From positions 121,173 to 185,172 of the forward strand of contig JAMWFC010000118.1 of the NCBI GenBank assembly GCA_027475525.1: DNA of 64,000 bases. Reading direction: 5' to 3'. The notes under the pieces were generated by a model. It did not search any database. It saw only the letters and a list, made by a program, of their open reading frames with translations, and had not been told where the DNA came from. Shown here in pieces: positions 36,303 through 47,996 of the stretch. Position 1 is the first letter of the stretch, and each line of letters starts with the position of its first letter. The stretch is from Macrolepiota albuminosa (Eukaryota > Basidiomycota > Agaricomycetes > Agaricales > Agaricaceae). A program made the translations under genes and the position numbers.

Positions 36303-39057
36303 GCAGAATTCTGCCAGAAACCCGTCTCCAACGTAGGCGCTGCCTGCTAGACCAGTCGGCAGAAGGCATAGCTCCTTCCCACCCATCAACTCCACAACCA
36401 CCTGGTGCCTTACCGGGTCTCTCTCTTGCACAGGAACTACAGAACGCCACTGTAGACGCATTTCCTGATCTCTTCCCGCATTCCCTCGATTATAGCGCCG
36501 ACGACCCCTTAGCGTCGCCCTTTACCGTACCGCAACCAATCACCCCAATTACTCCGCTAACGCCTCTTTCTCAACTCATTTCGCTTACCCCGTCGCCAAT
36601 CTCTAGAACCCCTTCCCCACTACCGCTAACCAAACTCGCTAACACAGTCGCTATGGAACAACAAGTTCAGCGCATGCCACCACGTAACCACTTCTCGGCA
36701 CCAAAATGGGACGAGTCCAAGCCACAGGAGCTCTCCCAGTATTTCAAGGAGTTGGAGTATTTATTCAGAGATTGTAACATTACCGACCATACACAGATGA
36801 AGGAGTACGCGGCAAGATACGTATCATATGACACGGCAGAGACATGGACAGGTTTGACCGAGTTTGCCGCCTTTGTTCCTGCCGCCCCACCTGTTCCAGC
36901 CCAAGGCGCTTCATATGAGAACTGAAAGACGGCAGTGATCCAGTTGTACCCTGGCGCAGAGGAGGCTACCCGATACTCAGTAAACGAGCTGCAGAAACTA
37001 GTACAGGAATCATTCGACAGTGGCACATCGTCCTTGGTGCATTCTCCACGTATTACCGCGAATTTCAAAAGATCGCTAGGTGGTTAGTACAGAACGGCAA
37101 GCTATACATTAACGAGGAACGTCGCCTATTCCAACAAGGCATCCCGACTTCGCTTTGGACTCGCATTGCTCGTCGCCTAGAGATAGTTCACCAGGCTCAT
37201 CACCCAGACGAGCCCTATAACGTTGCCGACGTCTTTGAAGCCGGTAAATGGGTTCTCAAGGGAACGGACACTGGCGTTGGACTGCAGCGCGCTAGGACGA
37301 GCCCACCACCTGAGCGAACTAACGGTATCATTCCCATCCCGCCTCCTGTTGCCGACTTCGTTAAGAAAGAGGAGCTCAATGCTGCAATTACCGCCGCTGT
37401 CGCTTCCGCTATGACTCGTATTGAAACCATGATTACCACCAACCTCACTGCTAACCAACCCGCTAACGTACCCGCACCTGGCCCTTGCCACTTCTGTGGG
37501 GAAATTGGCCATACCATGACTAGAGGACGCTGCGCGACTTTAGAAAACTATATTTGGCAAGGAAGAATTCGACGGGCTATCGACGGCAAGATAGTGCTCA
37601 CTACTGGCGCCATCATTCCCAACTACCCAGACAAGAAGTCTTTCCAGGAACAAGTTGATGAATGGCATAGGCGCAACCCAGGACAAATCGTTACCGGCAC
37701 GCTTTCTGGCAATGCCAACCCCGACCCTGAACAGGCGACCCAACAGCAAATGGTTCACGAGGTCTTACACTTTGACAGCATTGGCGACCATCCCACATTC
37801 TCGCGAGAAGAACGTATCGCCAAGCTCCAACAGGAGTTGGATTCGCTTAAGAATCAGGTCTTTGATGGGGTTGAAGTTAAGCAGCCTAAACAACCTCTTA
37901 AAGGATACAAGCCAATGCCTCTCGCTAGCAAGCTACCGACTCCTGCTCCTACCGCACCGCCTGCCACTACCCCTGCTACCGCTCCAGAACCATCGTCGTC
38001 CGCTACCGCTCCTGAACCGCCCTTGCCGCCTCTCCATCCCTACTCAGGGATTCCTGACCGTTATCACGCACCAGCACAACGAAACTTTGCCGCTCCCGAG
38101 AAACGTCCTGAGGGTGGCTACCGACCTACCGCGCCAATATTTGACATAGAGAAATCCAACCACGTCTTTAACTGCATCATGAAAACCAATGTTACCTTAT
38201 CAGTTGAAGAGCTTTGCAGTATTGCTCCCGACGTCCGCAACCAAGTCAAGACGGCAGTCACTCCTCGACGACCCTTGGCGACGACCGTTGCCGAGGTCGA
38301 GGATCTCGACAATGCGCTCCCTGGTTTTTCTGTTACCGTCGATTCGCTGGACGCTGAAGATTCTCCTGCCGACCCTATCGCTAACGCCACCTCTGTGGAC
38401 CCAGTGGAGACCTATCTTAGGTCAGTGGACCATGGAGAAGACCCCGCAATCCTTACCGTCGCTCAAGAATCGCACGCTATTCGCTCAGTAGCGCTAACAG
38501 TAGACAATAAGCACGAGGTAGAGGCAATCGTGGATAGCGGTTCTCAAATTATTTCTATGGCAGCTGAAGTCGCTAACGATCTGGGCCTTATTTACGACCC
38601 TACCGTTATACTAAACATGCAGAGTGCTAATGGCACAGTAGACCGATCCCTAGGCCTCACCAAGAATGTGCCGTGCACCCTTGGCGACATCACTTTTTAC
38701 CTTCAGATACACATTTTGCGATCACCGGCATACGATTTACTTCTCGGCAGACCCTTCGACGTCTTGGCGCAATCAGTCGTCAAGACTGTTACCGACGACG
38801 AGACAACTTTAACGATTAGCGACCCCAATTCCGGAATCCAACGAACGGTGCCAACATTCCCTAGGGGACAACGAAAAGGCGCCCGCGCTAAGCCCCCGGA
38901 GTTTACTGACCAACACGCCAACGAGCCTCCCCATTCCCTAGGGGACAACGAAAAGGCGCCCGCGCTAAGCCCCCGGAGTTTACTGACCAACACGCCAACG
39001 AGCCTCCCCACCGGTGTTTTCACAGACCATCGAGGAGGTGATTGGCGACGATCACGG
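36303..39057 (+). pseudogene. El3 gag and protease
   Basis: N-terminal Pro/Thr-rich leader, then RMPPRNHFSAPKWDE...YFKELEYLFRDC, the start of the capsid-like region. TGA at 36923 replaces the Trp seen in El1 (NKWKKA) and a one-base shift follows near 37015. The frame from 37411 is open: zinc knuckle CHFCGEIGHTMTRGRC (about 37486), a Pro-rich linker, then the retropepsin IVDSGSQIISMAAEV (about 38530) and YDLLLGRPFDVLAQS. The end is confused by duplication #6. The order and motifs match El1 on the other strand. It is not functional as read. Confidence 0.85.
38855..39008. repeat. 77-bp exact tandem duplication #6
   Basis: Copies 38855-38931 and 38932-39008, at the gag/pol junction of El3. El1 has no such duplication. 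Confidence 0.92.
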
Positions 39058-39159
39058 AGATGTGGCGCTAACGCTGGAATATGACCATTCAACTGGTCTT
39101 GTAAATGTTATGTCTACTGCTTTTCTTGACGAAGACGTTTTAACTACTTTACCCGCTAC

Positions 39160-39313
39160 CGACGCAGAGCTTTCCCAGAAAAATCAAAACATTACCGACT
39201 CCTCTCTTGCCTACTTGTACCTTACCGCTTCTGAATCGACGCAGAGCTTTCCCAGAAAAATCAAAACATTACCGACTCCTCTCTTGCCTACTTGTACCTT
39301 ACCGCTTCTGAAT
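39160..39313. repeat. 77-bp exact tandem duplication #7
   Basis: Copies 39160-39236 and 39237-39313, in the El3 pre-RT linker. Confidence 0.92.
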
Positions 39314-39465
39314 CCTTTTAAAATATAGCGTCTACCGATACTTATCTCACTACTCTTCCCGGAGCCTCGTCTCCTGCCGTTCTTGGACTTGCCGCCCCTC
39401 AGGCTACAGTTCCCCTTTCCACTTCTGTATATAACCAAGCTAACGCTCCCAAAAGGAAAGGGGTA

Positions 39466-39619
39466 CAAGTTAAAAAGAAATATAAGCCAGTTGCGCTTAA
39501 AACAAAACCCGTCGCTACGCACTCTCCCAAGACGTTTAGAATCAAGTTAAAAAGAAATATAAGCCAGTTGCGCTTAAAACAAAACCCGTCGCTACGCACT
39601 CTCCCAAGACGTTTAGAAT
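39466..39619. repeat. 77-bp exact tandem duplication #8
   Basis: Copies 39466-39542 and 39543-39619. Removing one restores the alignment with El1 (FRIERxIIGxPLA). Confidence 0.93.
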
Positions 39620-41397
39620 TGAGCGCCAGATTATTGGCGACCCTCTTGCCGACATACCAACCTTATCACCGAATCCGTCACCTTTTCAGCCCACAGGACG
39701 TTTTACCACACAACGCCAGCAGCAGTTTGCCAAGCATGATACAGGATTTTTGACCAAAGATGAGTTGAACGTCCTTACCAATCTTGTCGCTAAGCAAGAC
39801 AAAGCCTTTGCTTGGGAGGACTCGGAACGCGGCAGTCTACATACAGACTTCTTCCTGCCTGTCGTGATCCCGACCATTCCTCACGTGCCGTGGACCGAGC
39901 ACAACTGACCGTTACCGCCTGGAATTGAAGCCGAGGTCTGCCAAATCATTAGGACCAAGATCAAGGCTGGCGTCTACGAACCCTCCAATAGCTCTTACTG
40001 CTCCCGATGGTTTTGCGTCCTCAAAAAGAACGGCAATCTACGCATAGTTCACAGTCTTGAGCCGCTGAATAGAGTTACCATACGACACTCTGGCGTACCG
40101 CCTTTTCCTGATCACGTTGCCGAGTCCTTTGCCGGGCACATTTGTGGCGCCACCCTTGACCTCTACGTTGGCTACGACAAATGCCTCATACACCCTTCTT
40201 CTCGAGACCTTACCACTTTTCAAACTCCGTTTGGCGCCTTGCGCCTAGTTACCTTGCCAATGGGCTGGACAAACTTAGTCCTTATATTCCATGACGACAT
40301 CACTTTCATCCTCCAACCCGAGATACCGCATAATGTCCTCAGCTTCATTGATGACGTTGGTGTCAAAGGCTCCAAAGACTGGCGACTCGTAAACGGCTTA
40401 CCGGCGACCCATCCCGAGAACCCCAACATTTGCTTAGCGCTATGGGAGTTTTTCTTGCTACTCAACCGAGTTCTCCAATGCATGAAGTATAGCGGTGGAA
40501 CCTTTAGCGGCCACAAACTCCTCTTATGCGCGCCAAGGTTCAAAATACTTGGTCACATCTGCACTCCCGACGGTCGTGTTCCCGACGAGTCTCGCTTAGC
40601 ACTCCTGGAGCGATGGGGTCCTTGCCGCGACTTATCTGAAGTTCGCGCCTTTCTTGGCACCGTTGGCGTTCTCAGGATATTCGTCAAAAACTTTGCCCAT
40701 CACGCACATGCCCTTAACCGACTCATCCGCGCCAACAAGCCCTTCGAATTTGGGCCAGACCAGGTCACTGCCCAACGCGACTTAGTAAAAGCCCTACAAG
40801 ACGCCAAACCCCTAGTCCCCATCGATTATACTTCTGCCAACCCTGTTATCCTGGCGGTGGATACCTCGTACATTGCCGTTGGTTACTTTCTGTGCCAGTG
40901 CCTTAGCGACAACCGGAAACAGCAACGCTACAACCGCTTTGGGTCTATTACGCTAAACAACAGAGAGTCTTGCTACAGTCAGCCTAAGCTAGAGCTCTAT
41001 AGACTCTTCAAAGCCTTCCGATCGCTAAAGATGTATTTGATTGGCGTGCGGAACCTTATTGTTGAAGTCGATGCTAGGTACATCAAAGACATGCTGCAGA
41101 ATCCCGATATCCAGCTGTCCGCTAGTATGAACCGGTGGGTAGTCGCTATCCTTATATTTCACTTTGAGTTGGTATACGTCAAGAGCTCTTTCCACGGACC
41201 AGATGGACTCTCTAGGCGACCACGGCAGCCCGGCGACCCGGCAGTGGATCCACAGGCTGATAGCGCTTTCAAGGACTGGATCGACCGCTTACATGGTTTC
41301 GTGCACCTCATACAACAGCCAATCCCCCTACTACGACGGCAACAGCCTGCCAGCATTCTTCTACATCCCATTGTCCCTTACCGCCCCGAGATCTTTA

Positions 41398-41551
41398 GCG
41401 CACCCCTCACATTCTACACGGCAAGCATCCTTGGACAAGACTTGCCTCCAGTAAAAGTCGTACAGGAACCTCATGCGCACCCCTCACATTCTACACGGCA
41501 AGCATCCTTGGACAAGACTTGCCTCCAGTAAAAGTCGTACAGGAACCTCAT
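41398..41551. repeat. 77-bp exact tandem duplication #9
   Basis: Copies 41398-41474 and 41475-41551, between RNase H and integrase of El3. Removing 77 bp puts both frames in phase. Confidence 0.94.
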
Positions 41552-42991
41552 CCGCTAAGAGAAGACAGCAGAAACCTGACCTACGACGCCGTTCCCCGAT
41601 CCGCCAAGGCAAAGGTGGAAGACAGTCGCTTGTTAATAGTTGAGCAATGGATACAAGACCTTAAGCGACCCCCAGACCTTACCGACAAACAATACGCGAC
41701 CTTTATCCGTTATGCCACCCACTTCTTCTTTACCGACAACTGCCTTTGGCGACGAAATCGAGATGGCGCTCACAAGCTGATCATCAAGCCAGAAAGTCGC
41801 TTACGAGTCCTGCGCGCCATGCATGATGAGCTAGGACATAGAGGTCTGTACGCTACCCGAGCCTCTTTGTTAGAACGATTCTGGTGGCCACACGCTAGCG
41901 CCGACATCGCCTGGTACATTAGGACTTGCCACCTCTGCCAAATCCAACAGACACGCCAAGTGCTCATACCGCCAATCGTTGCAACGCCAGCTCCCCTCTT
42001 CAGCAAAATCTACGTCAATACCATGCACATGCCCAAATCTGGTTGCTACAAGTACATCATCCAAGGTCGTTGCTCGCTAATCCACTGGCCTGAATTTCGA
42101 ATGCTTCAAAGAGAAAATACCGACGCAGTCGCCAAGTGGCTATTTGAAGACGTCATCTGCCGTTGGGGAGCGCTAAGAGAAATTGTCACGGATAACGGTG
42201 CGCCCATCATCAAAGCGCTAACATATCTCGCCAAGAAATATAATATCCATCACATTCGAGTATTGGGCTACAACAAACGTGCCAATGGCTTGGTAGAGAG
42301 ACCACACTTTGACGTTCGGCAAGCGCTTTTCAAGGCAGTCGATGGCGACAAATCTCGTTGGAGCGAAGCGACATATTCAGTGTTCTGGTCAGAGAGGGTT
42401 ACCATTCGTAAGCGCATGGGTTGCTCTCCCTATTACGCGGCTACTGGCACCCATCCTTTACTCCCTGCCGACATCATAGAAGCGACCTACCTTCAGCCAG
42501 CACCCAACAGTATCTTAGCGACTACCGATCTTATCGCCAGACGAGCCATTGACCTCCAACGAAGGAAAGAAGATTTAGAGCGACTCCACAAGGTAGTCTT
42601 TAGCGCCCGTCGCCAAGCGGCTTTACGATTCGAAACCGAGCATAGCGCTACTATCAAAGATTACAACTTCCCGAGAGGAGCGCTAGTGCTTATGCGCAAC
42701 TCCAAAATTGAAACCTCATACAACAAGAAAATGCGCCCTCGCTATCTAGGACCTTTGGTAGTTATCTCTCGTAACCGTGGAGGCGCTTACGTGCTCTGTG
42801 AATTAGATGGTTCAGTACTGCATCGACCTGTTGCCGCTTTTCGCCTATTACCGTATCTCGCCAGGGAACAAATTGACTTGCCGCTTGAAGCGCTAGATAT
42901 CGACACCGCTAAGCTTAGGGAACTTGAAGAAACAGAATTATTGGACGATGATGACTTACCGACTCTAGTTGAAGAAGAAGAAAATGATTAG

Positions 42992-43413
42992 AAAAGAATA
43001 TATTGATAAGCTCTCATTTTCTATTACTTACTTTACTTATCTTTCTTGCCGTTGCTTACCATACTATATCCAACAGACAATTCCTTACGTAGTTAAGTCG
43101 CAGCGCTAGCGTGTCGCCAACGCTTAGCGCCCTGCGCAACTCTCGCCAAGGGTTTTTCGCTATGATGATTTACTGAGCGTTTGCCTTTTCCTCAAAATTT
43201 GCCTAAGTCCCTCACCTACTACTCCTCTCGCTAAAACCTATCTTAGAGTACATGCCGCTTGCTTTCTCTTTGCTTTCTTGGCTCTGTGCTGTTGCGCTAA
43301 CTTAGACTATGGGACTTATCCGTTCACTCGACAAAGAAGCGGCAAAAGTATATAACGAAACAGGCGGTATCAAAAACTATACAGTAAAACGACCTATCTA
43401 CGCTAAGGTTCGT
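42992..43413. other. Spacer between El3 pol and the antisense gene
   Basis: About 420 bp between two convergent stop codons, pyrimidine-rich. No coding frame was seen. It presumably holds both 3' ends. Confidence 0.4.
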
Positions 43414-44270
43414 TTAATCGCTGTTATCATCCATGGGCAGAGAATCGTCGGAGATCGGCAAGGAAGAGTCGTGAAGGGGGAGCAGGTCGCCCGGCAAGAT
43501 ATGGTTGGCGGTCTGCCAATCCATAGCGGCTTGGCAATCGTTTTGGTAATCCTGCAGAACGTGTAGGCTGCGGCCCAAGTTGGAGTAGCGCAAGCGAAGC
43601 GCCATTAGTTGGCCACGTACTCGTTCCCGTTCTCGTTCCATGGAGGTCGCCATCGTTGCCGCCTGCCTTGAATACCGCTCTAGCATCTCGCGAGGATTGA
43701 GCGCTATGACCGGATATACGAGGTCCTGTCCCAGCCACTGGAAAGCGTCGCCAGTGACCGTCGGCTCCAGCTGAGGGGTCCAGGCAGGATTAATCCTGGC
43801 GATCACGGGGGGCCTTGGCTCCAAACCGGCAACGTCTTCGGGGTTGGACACCTCCCATGGGGCAACGTTACCGTAAGGAGGTAGCCAGTGCCACTCTGGC
43901 TCCTCTCTGGCGACTCCTGCCACTCCCTCACCCTCTCCCGCTACCACCTCCTCATCGCCTTTGCGCTGAGTCGCCAAGGTTTCATCCTCCTCTCCTTCAG
44001 CGTCCTCATCCCCTCCCGTTGCCGCCCCCTCTGCCTTCTCATCCCCCATCTCGACATCGGCGGGGGCTTCTTCCCACTCTCCCTCCTCCTGCTCCTCGCC
44101 AAGAGACCTCGCTGCCAAATGGATGGGCGACAGGAGGCCACTTGGGCCCGCCTCAGGATCACAAGGAGGCAGGCGACTTGCCGCCAAGGCCTTCTCCAAA
44201 TCGGCCATCTCGGTATCGTGAGGCGTTGGCGAGGGGGAAGGCGACGACGAGACCACGCGAGGACGTTTTG

Positions 44271-44424
44271 CTTTGCCCTTCCCCTTGCTTGGGGAAGGGG
44301 CTTGTCGTTTTTCTGGGACCGAAGTCCCTTGGCGCTCGCCGGCGCCTCTTTGCCCTTCCCCTTGCTTGGGGAAGGGGCTTGTCGTTTTTCTGGGACCGAA
44401 GTCCCTTGGCGCTCGCCGGCGCCT
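44271..44424. repeat. 77-bp exact tandem duplication #13
   Basis: Copies 44271-44347 and 44348-44424 within the El3 antisense gene. Skipping one copy joins the CDKCW frame to the downstream AKRPRVVSSS frame. Confidence 0.92.
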
Positions 44425-45730
44425 CAGTTGCCGACTGTTTCCGTCCCATCTCCTTGGCGTGTCGGCAATGCCAAGGAGGCACGTCCAATAACTGCCATAC
44501 CACCGGCAGCGACCTTCTTCTTCTGACCCTCCACAAACTCCCTTGCTCTCCTGACCAAAACAGCGCACGAAAACGTTTTCTTGACCAGAGCGTCTGGCGC
44601 GCCGCCACGCTTGCGACTCTTCGCCCCGTCGATAGTACAAGCGCGCTTGAGGGCGCCACAACGATAACACGGCTGGGCCCCAGTCGGGAACCAGCAGCCT
44701 TCTGGGTCGTTGTCTGCCCAGCACTTGTCACACTAGTGCTAGGAGTCAGCAAGAGACTAAAGGAGACAGAAAAGTCACTTACCGCTCCCCACGCCTCCTT
44801 AAACGCCTGCCGAGTCGCCAGGGAAACAGTCTTTTTCCCCTTCATCTCTTCCATTACAACCCCGGCCTCCTGCCCCTCATCAAGGACTGCTTCCTCCCGA
44901 CGTGGCAAAAGCAAACCTCTCAGTTCCTTGTCGTCAAAGGAACTTTGAGTTGGCGCCTACAGAAACTTAGTAATTCCAGTCTAAAAAGAAGAGTACCACT
45001 CACTGCGTATTGAGGAGCCGCCTTGCGACTCTGCAGATGTTGTTAGCAATCGTCGGCAACGGCAAGTGAAAATCAGCACTTACCTTGCGTTTGGAAGCAC
45101 CTGCCGGCTTCCTCGGCGAGCCCAACTTGCTAGCCGGCAGCACTGGGCTCAAAGTGCTGCCGGCGCGACCTACCTTGCCGGATCCCTCTGCTACCGCCTG
45201 CCTCTCAACGGCAGGCGCCTTCCCTGCAGCAACTCCCTCCATTTCCTCCGCCAACTCCCTGACCCGCTCCCGCTCCTCCAGAGCCCTGGTGATCTCCCGA
45301 GCATCCTGGGAGACTTCTTCTTGCCACGCCGCCAGCTCCTCAGCTACCTGCATCCGCGCCAAGGGCGCCAGCACCTCCTGTTTGCTGTGAGGAGACAAAT
45401 CAGACCAAAGCTAAGTCAAAGGAATGGGTTAGGAATACTCACTCTGCTGCTGGCGCGCTTACCGTCATCGGCAAGGCACCAGACAGAATATCCTCCAGCT
45501 CGTCCTCAATTGTTGGGACGGGAGGAGGCGCCTGGCAACTCGATCAGCTAGCGACACGGCAGGCAGCAAAAGCAACTTACGAAACGGGAGAAAGGCGCTA
45601 ACCACTCGGCGCCAAGATTGTCAACGTAACAAGCATGACACCACTCCCGCACTTCGATCTCACAATCCCACCCAACGCCAAGGACGCATACCTCGTACCA
45701 TTGCTCCAGAAGTTTCATCACGCCAACCAC

Positions 45731-46803
45731 TGATGACGCCCAAATTGCGCTAAGGTGCACTATCACTAGTACAGCTACTTAGTCAATATAGCTTTGGGCA
45801 CGCTAAGTATGGGAGAGAGTCCCGGACAGGTCCCAGAGAACGCACAGTAGGCAAGAGGTTGGTGGTAAGGAAAAGGGGAGATTGGCGCTTATTTAAGGCC
45901 CAAAAATGCGGCAAGAGTATGCTAAAAATCACCAATGTAAGGTGCTAAGAGGCGCGGGAAAGAGTCACCAAGGAAAGGCGCTAAGGAGCGCGAGAGAGAG
46001 TCGCTAAGGAAAGGCGCTAAGAAGCACGAGAGAGAGTCGCTAAGGAAAGGCGCTAAGAAGCGTGAGAGAGAGTCACCAAGGAAAGGCGCTAAGAGACACT
46101 GTAAAGGGGTCACTAAGAGGCGCTAAGTGTTAGCACCTAAAAGAGATGATAAAATAACGAGATTGCTTAGCAGATCTAAGCGCAAATGCCTTGCCGTAGT
46201 TGCAAGGCACTAAGAGATTGCAGACAGAAAGGGTGAGAGAGAACTAAAGCAGAGTCCCCTTGCCGACACGGTCAACAAAAGGTAGTCTGTTGCGTAGGGT
46301 GACCAAAATGTTGGGATACAATCCCTACTGCCAAATTGATTATTTACTACTAACAAAAAGTAAGTATTTATATGTAAGTAAATGCCCTGAATTAAACTAT
46401 ATGGTGAAGAAGTCCACAATCATGCTGTCAGTCTGAGTCGGCAAGAAGCTAAGCGACGTCAGGTGCTAAGGTGAAACTCCAAGCTGTCTGTCATAAAATA
46501 CTTCATCATTCCTACTGCCACCGGCTAAGAGCATCATGGGTGCCAAGTGTCTGTGTCCGTGTATGGCCCTGAAGGGTGAGTGGCAAGGTGCGGCAAGGTG
46601 TCAAGAGGAGTGCTAAGAATAGATGGTGCCATAAAGAGTGGTCCTGGAGTAATTAGAGGCTCCAGCTGCGAGTTATTAACATAAAAATATGCAAAAATTA
46701 GCCCCTGGAGCGCTAAGACGTGCCGCTCCTGGTGGTCCCAGTGTGCCAATGTGAAATGCTTATGTTGGCGCTATCTGTGGTTATCTATAATGGGAGCTCA
46801 TCA
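45731..46803. mobile_element. Solo LTR E in the El3 antisense gene
   Basis: 1073 bp with ends TGATGACGCCC...AGCTCATCA and a perfect 4-bp duplication CCAC (45727-45730 and 46804-46807). The left part resembles El1/El3-type LTR ends; the rest is its own family. Excision restores SQKLVVGVMKLLEQW in the antisense gene. Confidence 0.9.
45926..46106. repeat. 36-bp minisatellite within LTR E
   Basis: At least four tandem units of about 36 bp (GAGTCGCTAAGGAAAGGCGC plus a tail), starting near 45926 and clearest at 45962, 45998, 46034 and 46070. Units differ by point changes, unlike the exact 77-bp duplications. Confidence 0.8.
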
Positions 46804-47075
46804 CCACTAATTTTTGGGACGCCTCGGCGCCAACGCCCTCGATATGACGGATAAAATTGTTGGCCTTGGCGATATAGGCGTAGGCAGCTTCCTGGGCAGC
46901 CTGAGAGGGCACTGGGGGCGGAGTTGGAATACGGAAGGACATATTTTGATTTTTGAGCGCCAGGTAAAGATGGGGAGAAGAGGTGAAGTCCAAACTTATG
47001 CGCCAGGACTATAAACAAAATCTCAAGAACGCACGGACCACCTGTCACAAAAGCGGTAATGGTAACCATATTTGG

Positions 47076-47111
47076 TGACTGAGGACAGTCAATTTTTCAG
47101 TTGGGGGGAGA
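47076..47111 (+). promoter_or_regulatory. El3 polypurine tract block
   Basis: 36 bp ending TTGGGGGGAGA next to the 3' LTR. Identical to the El1 block (22229-22264 reversed). Confidence 0.82.
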
Positions 47112-47992
47112 TGATAGGACCCCATACAGGATCAGCGCATCAACGGCAGGCTACGGCAACACGGCACAGGCTCAAAATACCTTAGCACGCGCTAATTAAC
47201 CAAGTTTGGTGATATTTGACGGCCGCGCACAGCAAGAAGCAGATCCGATCAGTGATAGCGCCGACGGCAGCAAGAATGACAACTGACAGATGGCATCAGT
47301 CACTGACGACGGCGCTTAGGGAGAAGCCTGATGATCTATCAAAAACTGACGGACAGCTTGGCGTTTGACCTTGGCGTCTGACACCACTTAGCGTCTTGAT
47401 TTGGTGCCCAACGTCGCTTAGGTGTTCTGACAGGCAGAAGGGTGATGGATTAATGGTTTAGCACCGCGATCTGCCGCCTGGTGGCGCCAAGGGTCTTGAA
47501 AGGATGGTAGGGATCTGAAACCGTTGGAGCTACCCCTATGAAATTTTCCAGTTTACCGCACTTTGGCGATAGTTGGTCACTGGCGACGGTGAACTCCTTG
47601 TAGTATATATAGTACTTACCGACTTGTACATAGAAAATCGAACAATAGACCAGAGTTCACTGCTTCCCTTACTTCAGTCTCCCTTACGCTCAAGAGCTCA
47701 TTTATGGTCGGCAACGTCGAACTCATCGGCAGTTACAGACGCTCGCCAACACTCGACACACTCGTGCCTTGCAACTACGGCAGGCATTATCAACGCTTAG
47801 ACTTCGCTAAGCGCGCTTTACCTTAGCGCTTGACACTTGCCGACCGCGTTACCGACTTTTACCCATTTCATAGGCGCGTTCTCTGGGACCTGCCCGGGAC
47901 TCCTCACATTACTTTTAGTGTGCCCAACGCAAACTCTTGGTATGGTAACACTATTGTTACATTTGTTACTGACCAAACTTTGGGCGTCATCA
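47112..47992 (+). repeat. El3 3' LTR
   Basis: 881 bp, TGATAGGACCCC...GGCGTCATCA, followed by the target copy ACGT. Confidence 0.95.
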
Positions 47993-47996
47993 ACGT

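Larger units (their letters stand above)
39008..42991 (+). pseudogene. El3 pol: RT, RNase H, integrase
   Basis: A pre-RT linker (VFSQTIEEVIGDDHGDVAL; KRKGVQVKKKYKPVALK; FAWEDSERGSLHTDFF), RT ([34 protein letters not shown]; the polymerase box NVLSFIDDVGVKG with Phe in place of Tyr), RNase H (ILAVDTSYIAVGYFLCQ), and integrase (zinc region RTCHLCQIQQTR; catalytic Asp in NTMHM context, IVTDNGAP, LVERPHFD). It ends at TAG 42989. Stops at 39317 (TAA) and 39906 (TGA) and duplications #7-9 break the frame; removal of #9 alone joins 40239-41474 to 42991 in phase. No chromodomain is seen at the C-terminus. Confidence 0.87.
43414..46942 (-). pseudogene. El3 antisense gene: cysteine-cluster protein (aORF), interrupted
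   Basis: Opposite strand to El3 gag-pol, homologous to the El1 gene at 22375-25788. Start MSFRIPTPPPVPSQAAQ at 46942; the frame enters solo LTR E at 46804 and resumes at 45726 (VGVMKLLEQWYEVC...VREWCHACY...GAEWLAPF). Spliced exons follow: about 45550-45465, about 45388-45087 (coiled-coil-like, EELAAWQEEVSQDAREITRA), about 44960-44780 (ATRQAFKEAWGAV), then CDKCWADNDPEGCWFPT...CYRCGALKRAC from about 44735, a Lys/Ser/acidic linker and the C-terminal block (AFQWLGQDLVYPVIALN; AMDWQTANHILPGDLLPLHD) ending at 43414. The intron before CDKCW is at the same place as in El1. Duplication #13 shifts the frame artificially and one TGA follows VGN. Function unknown. Confidence 0.78.
35315..47992 (+). mobile_element. 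Ty3/gypsy element El3 (plus orientation), inserted in El2 integrase
   Basis: 5' LTR 35315-36272 and 3' LTR 47112-47992 (958 and 881 bp; equal once a 77-bp duplication is discounted). Target duplication ACGT at 35311-35314 and 47993-47996. Deletion with one ACGT rejoins El2 integrase in frame (WWPR then MAQEVTKFCASCAACQR). Contents: PBS, gag, protease, RT, RNase H, integrase, an antisense spliced gene interrupted by solo LTR E, PPT. It is related to El1 in all coding parts but has a different LTR. Confidence 0.94.

Noticed and set aside
43815..44948. Plus-strand 377-codon ORF in El3
   Set aside because: Its composition (Pro/Leu/Arg-rich) is that of the reverse complement of the antisense gene, which has motifs and a homologue in El1.
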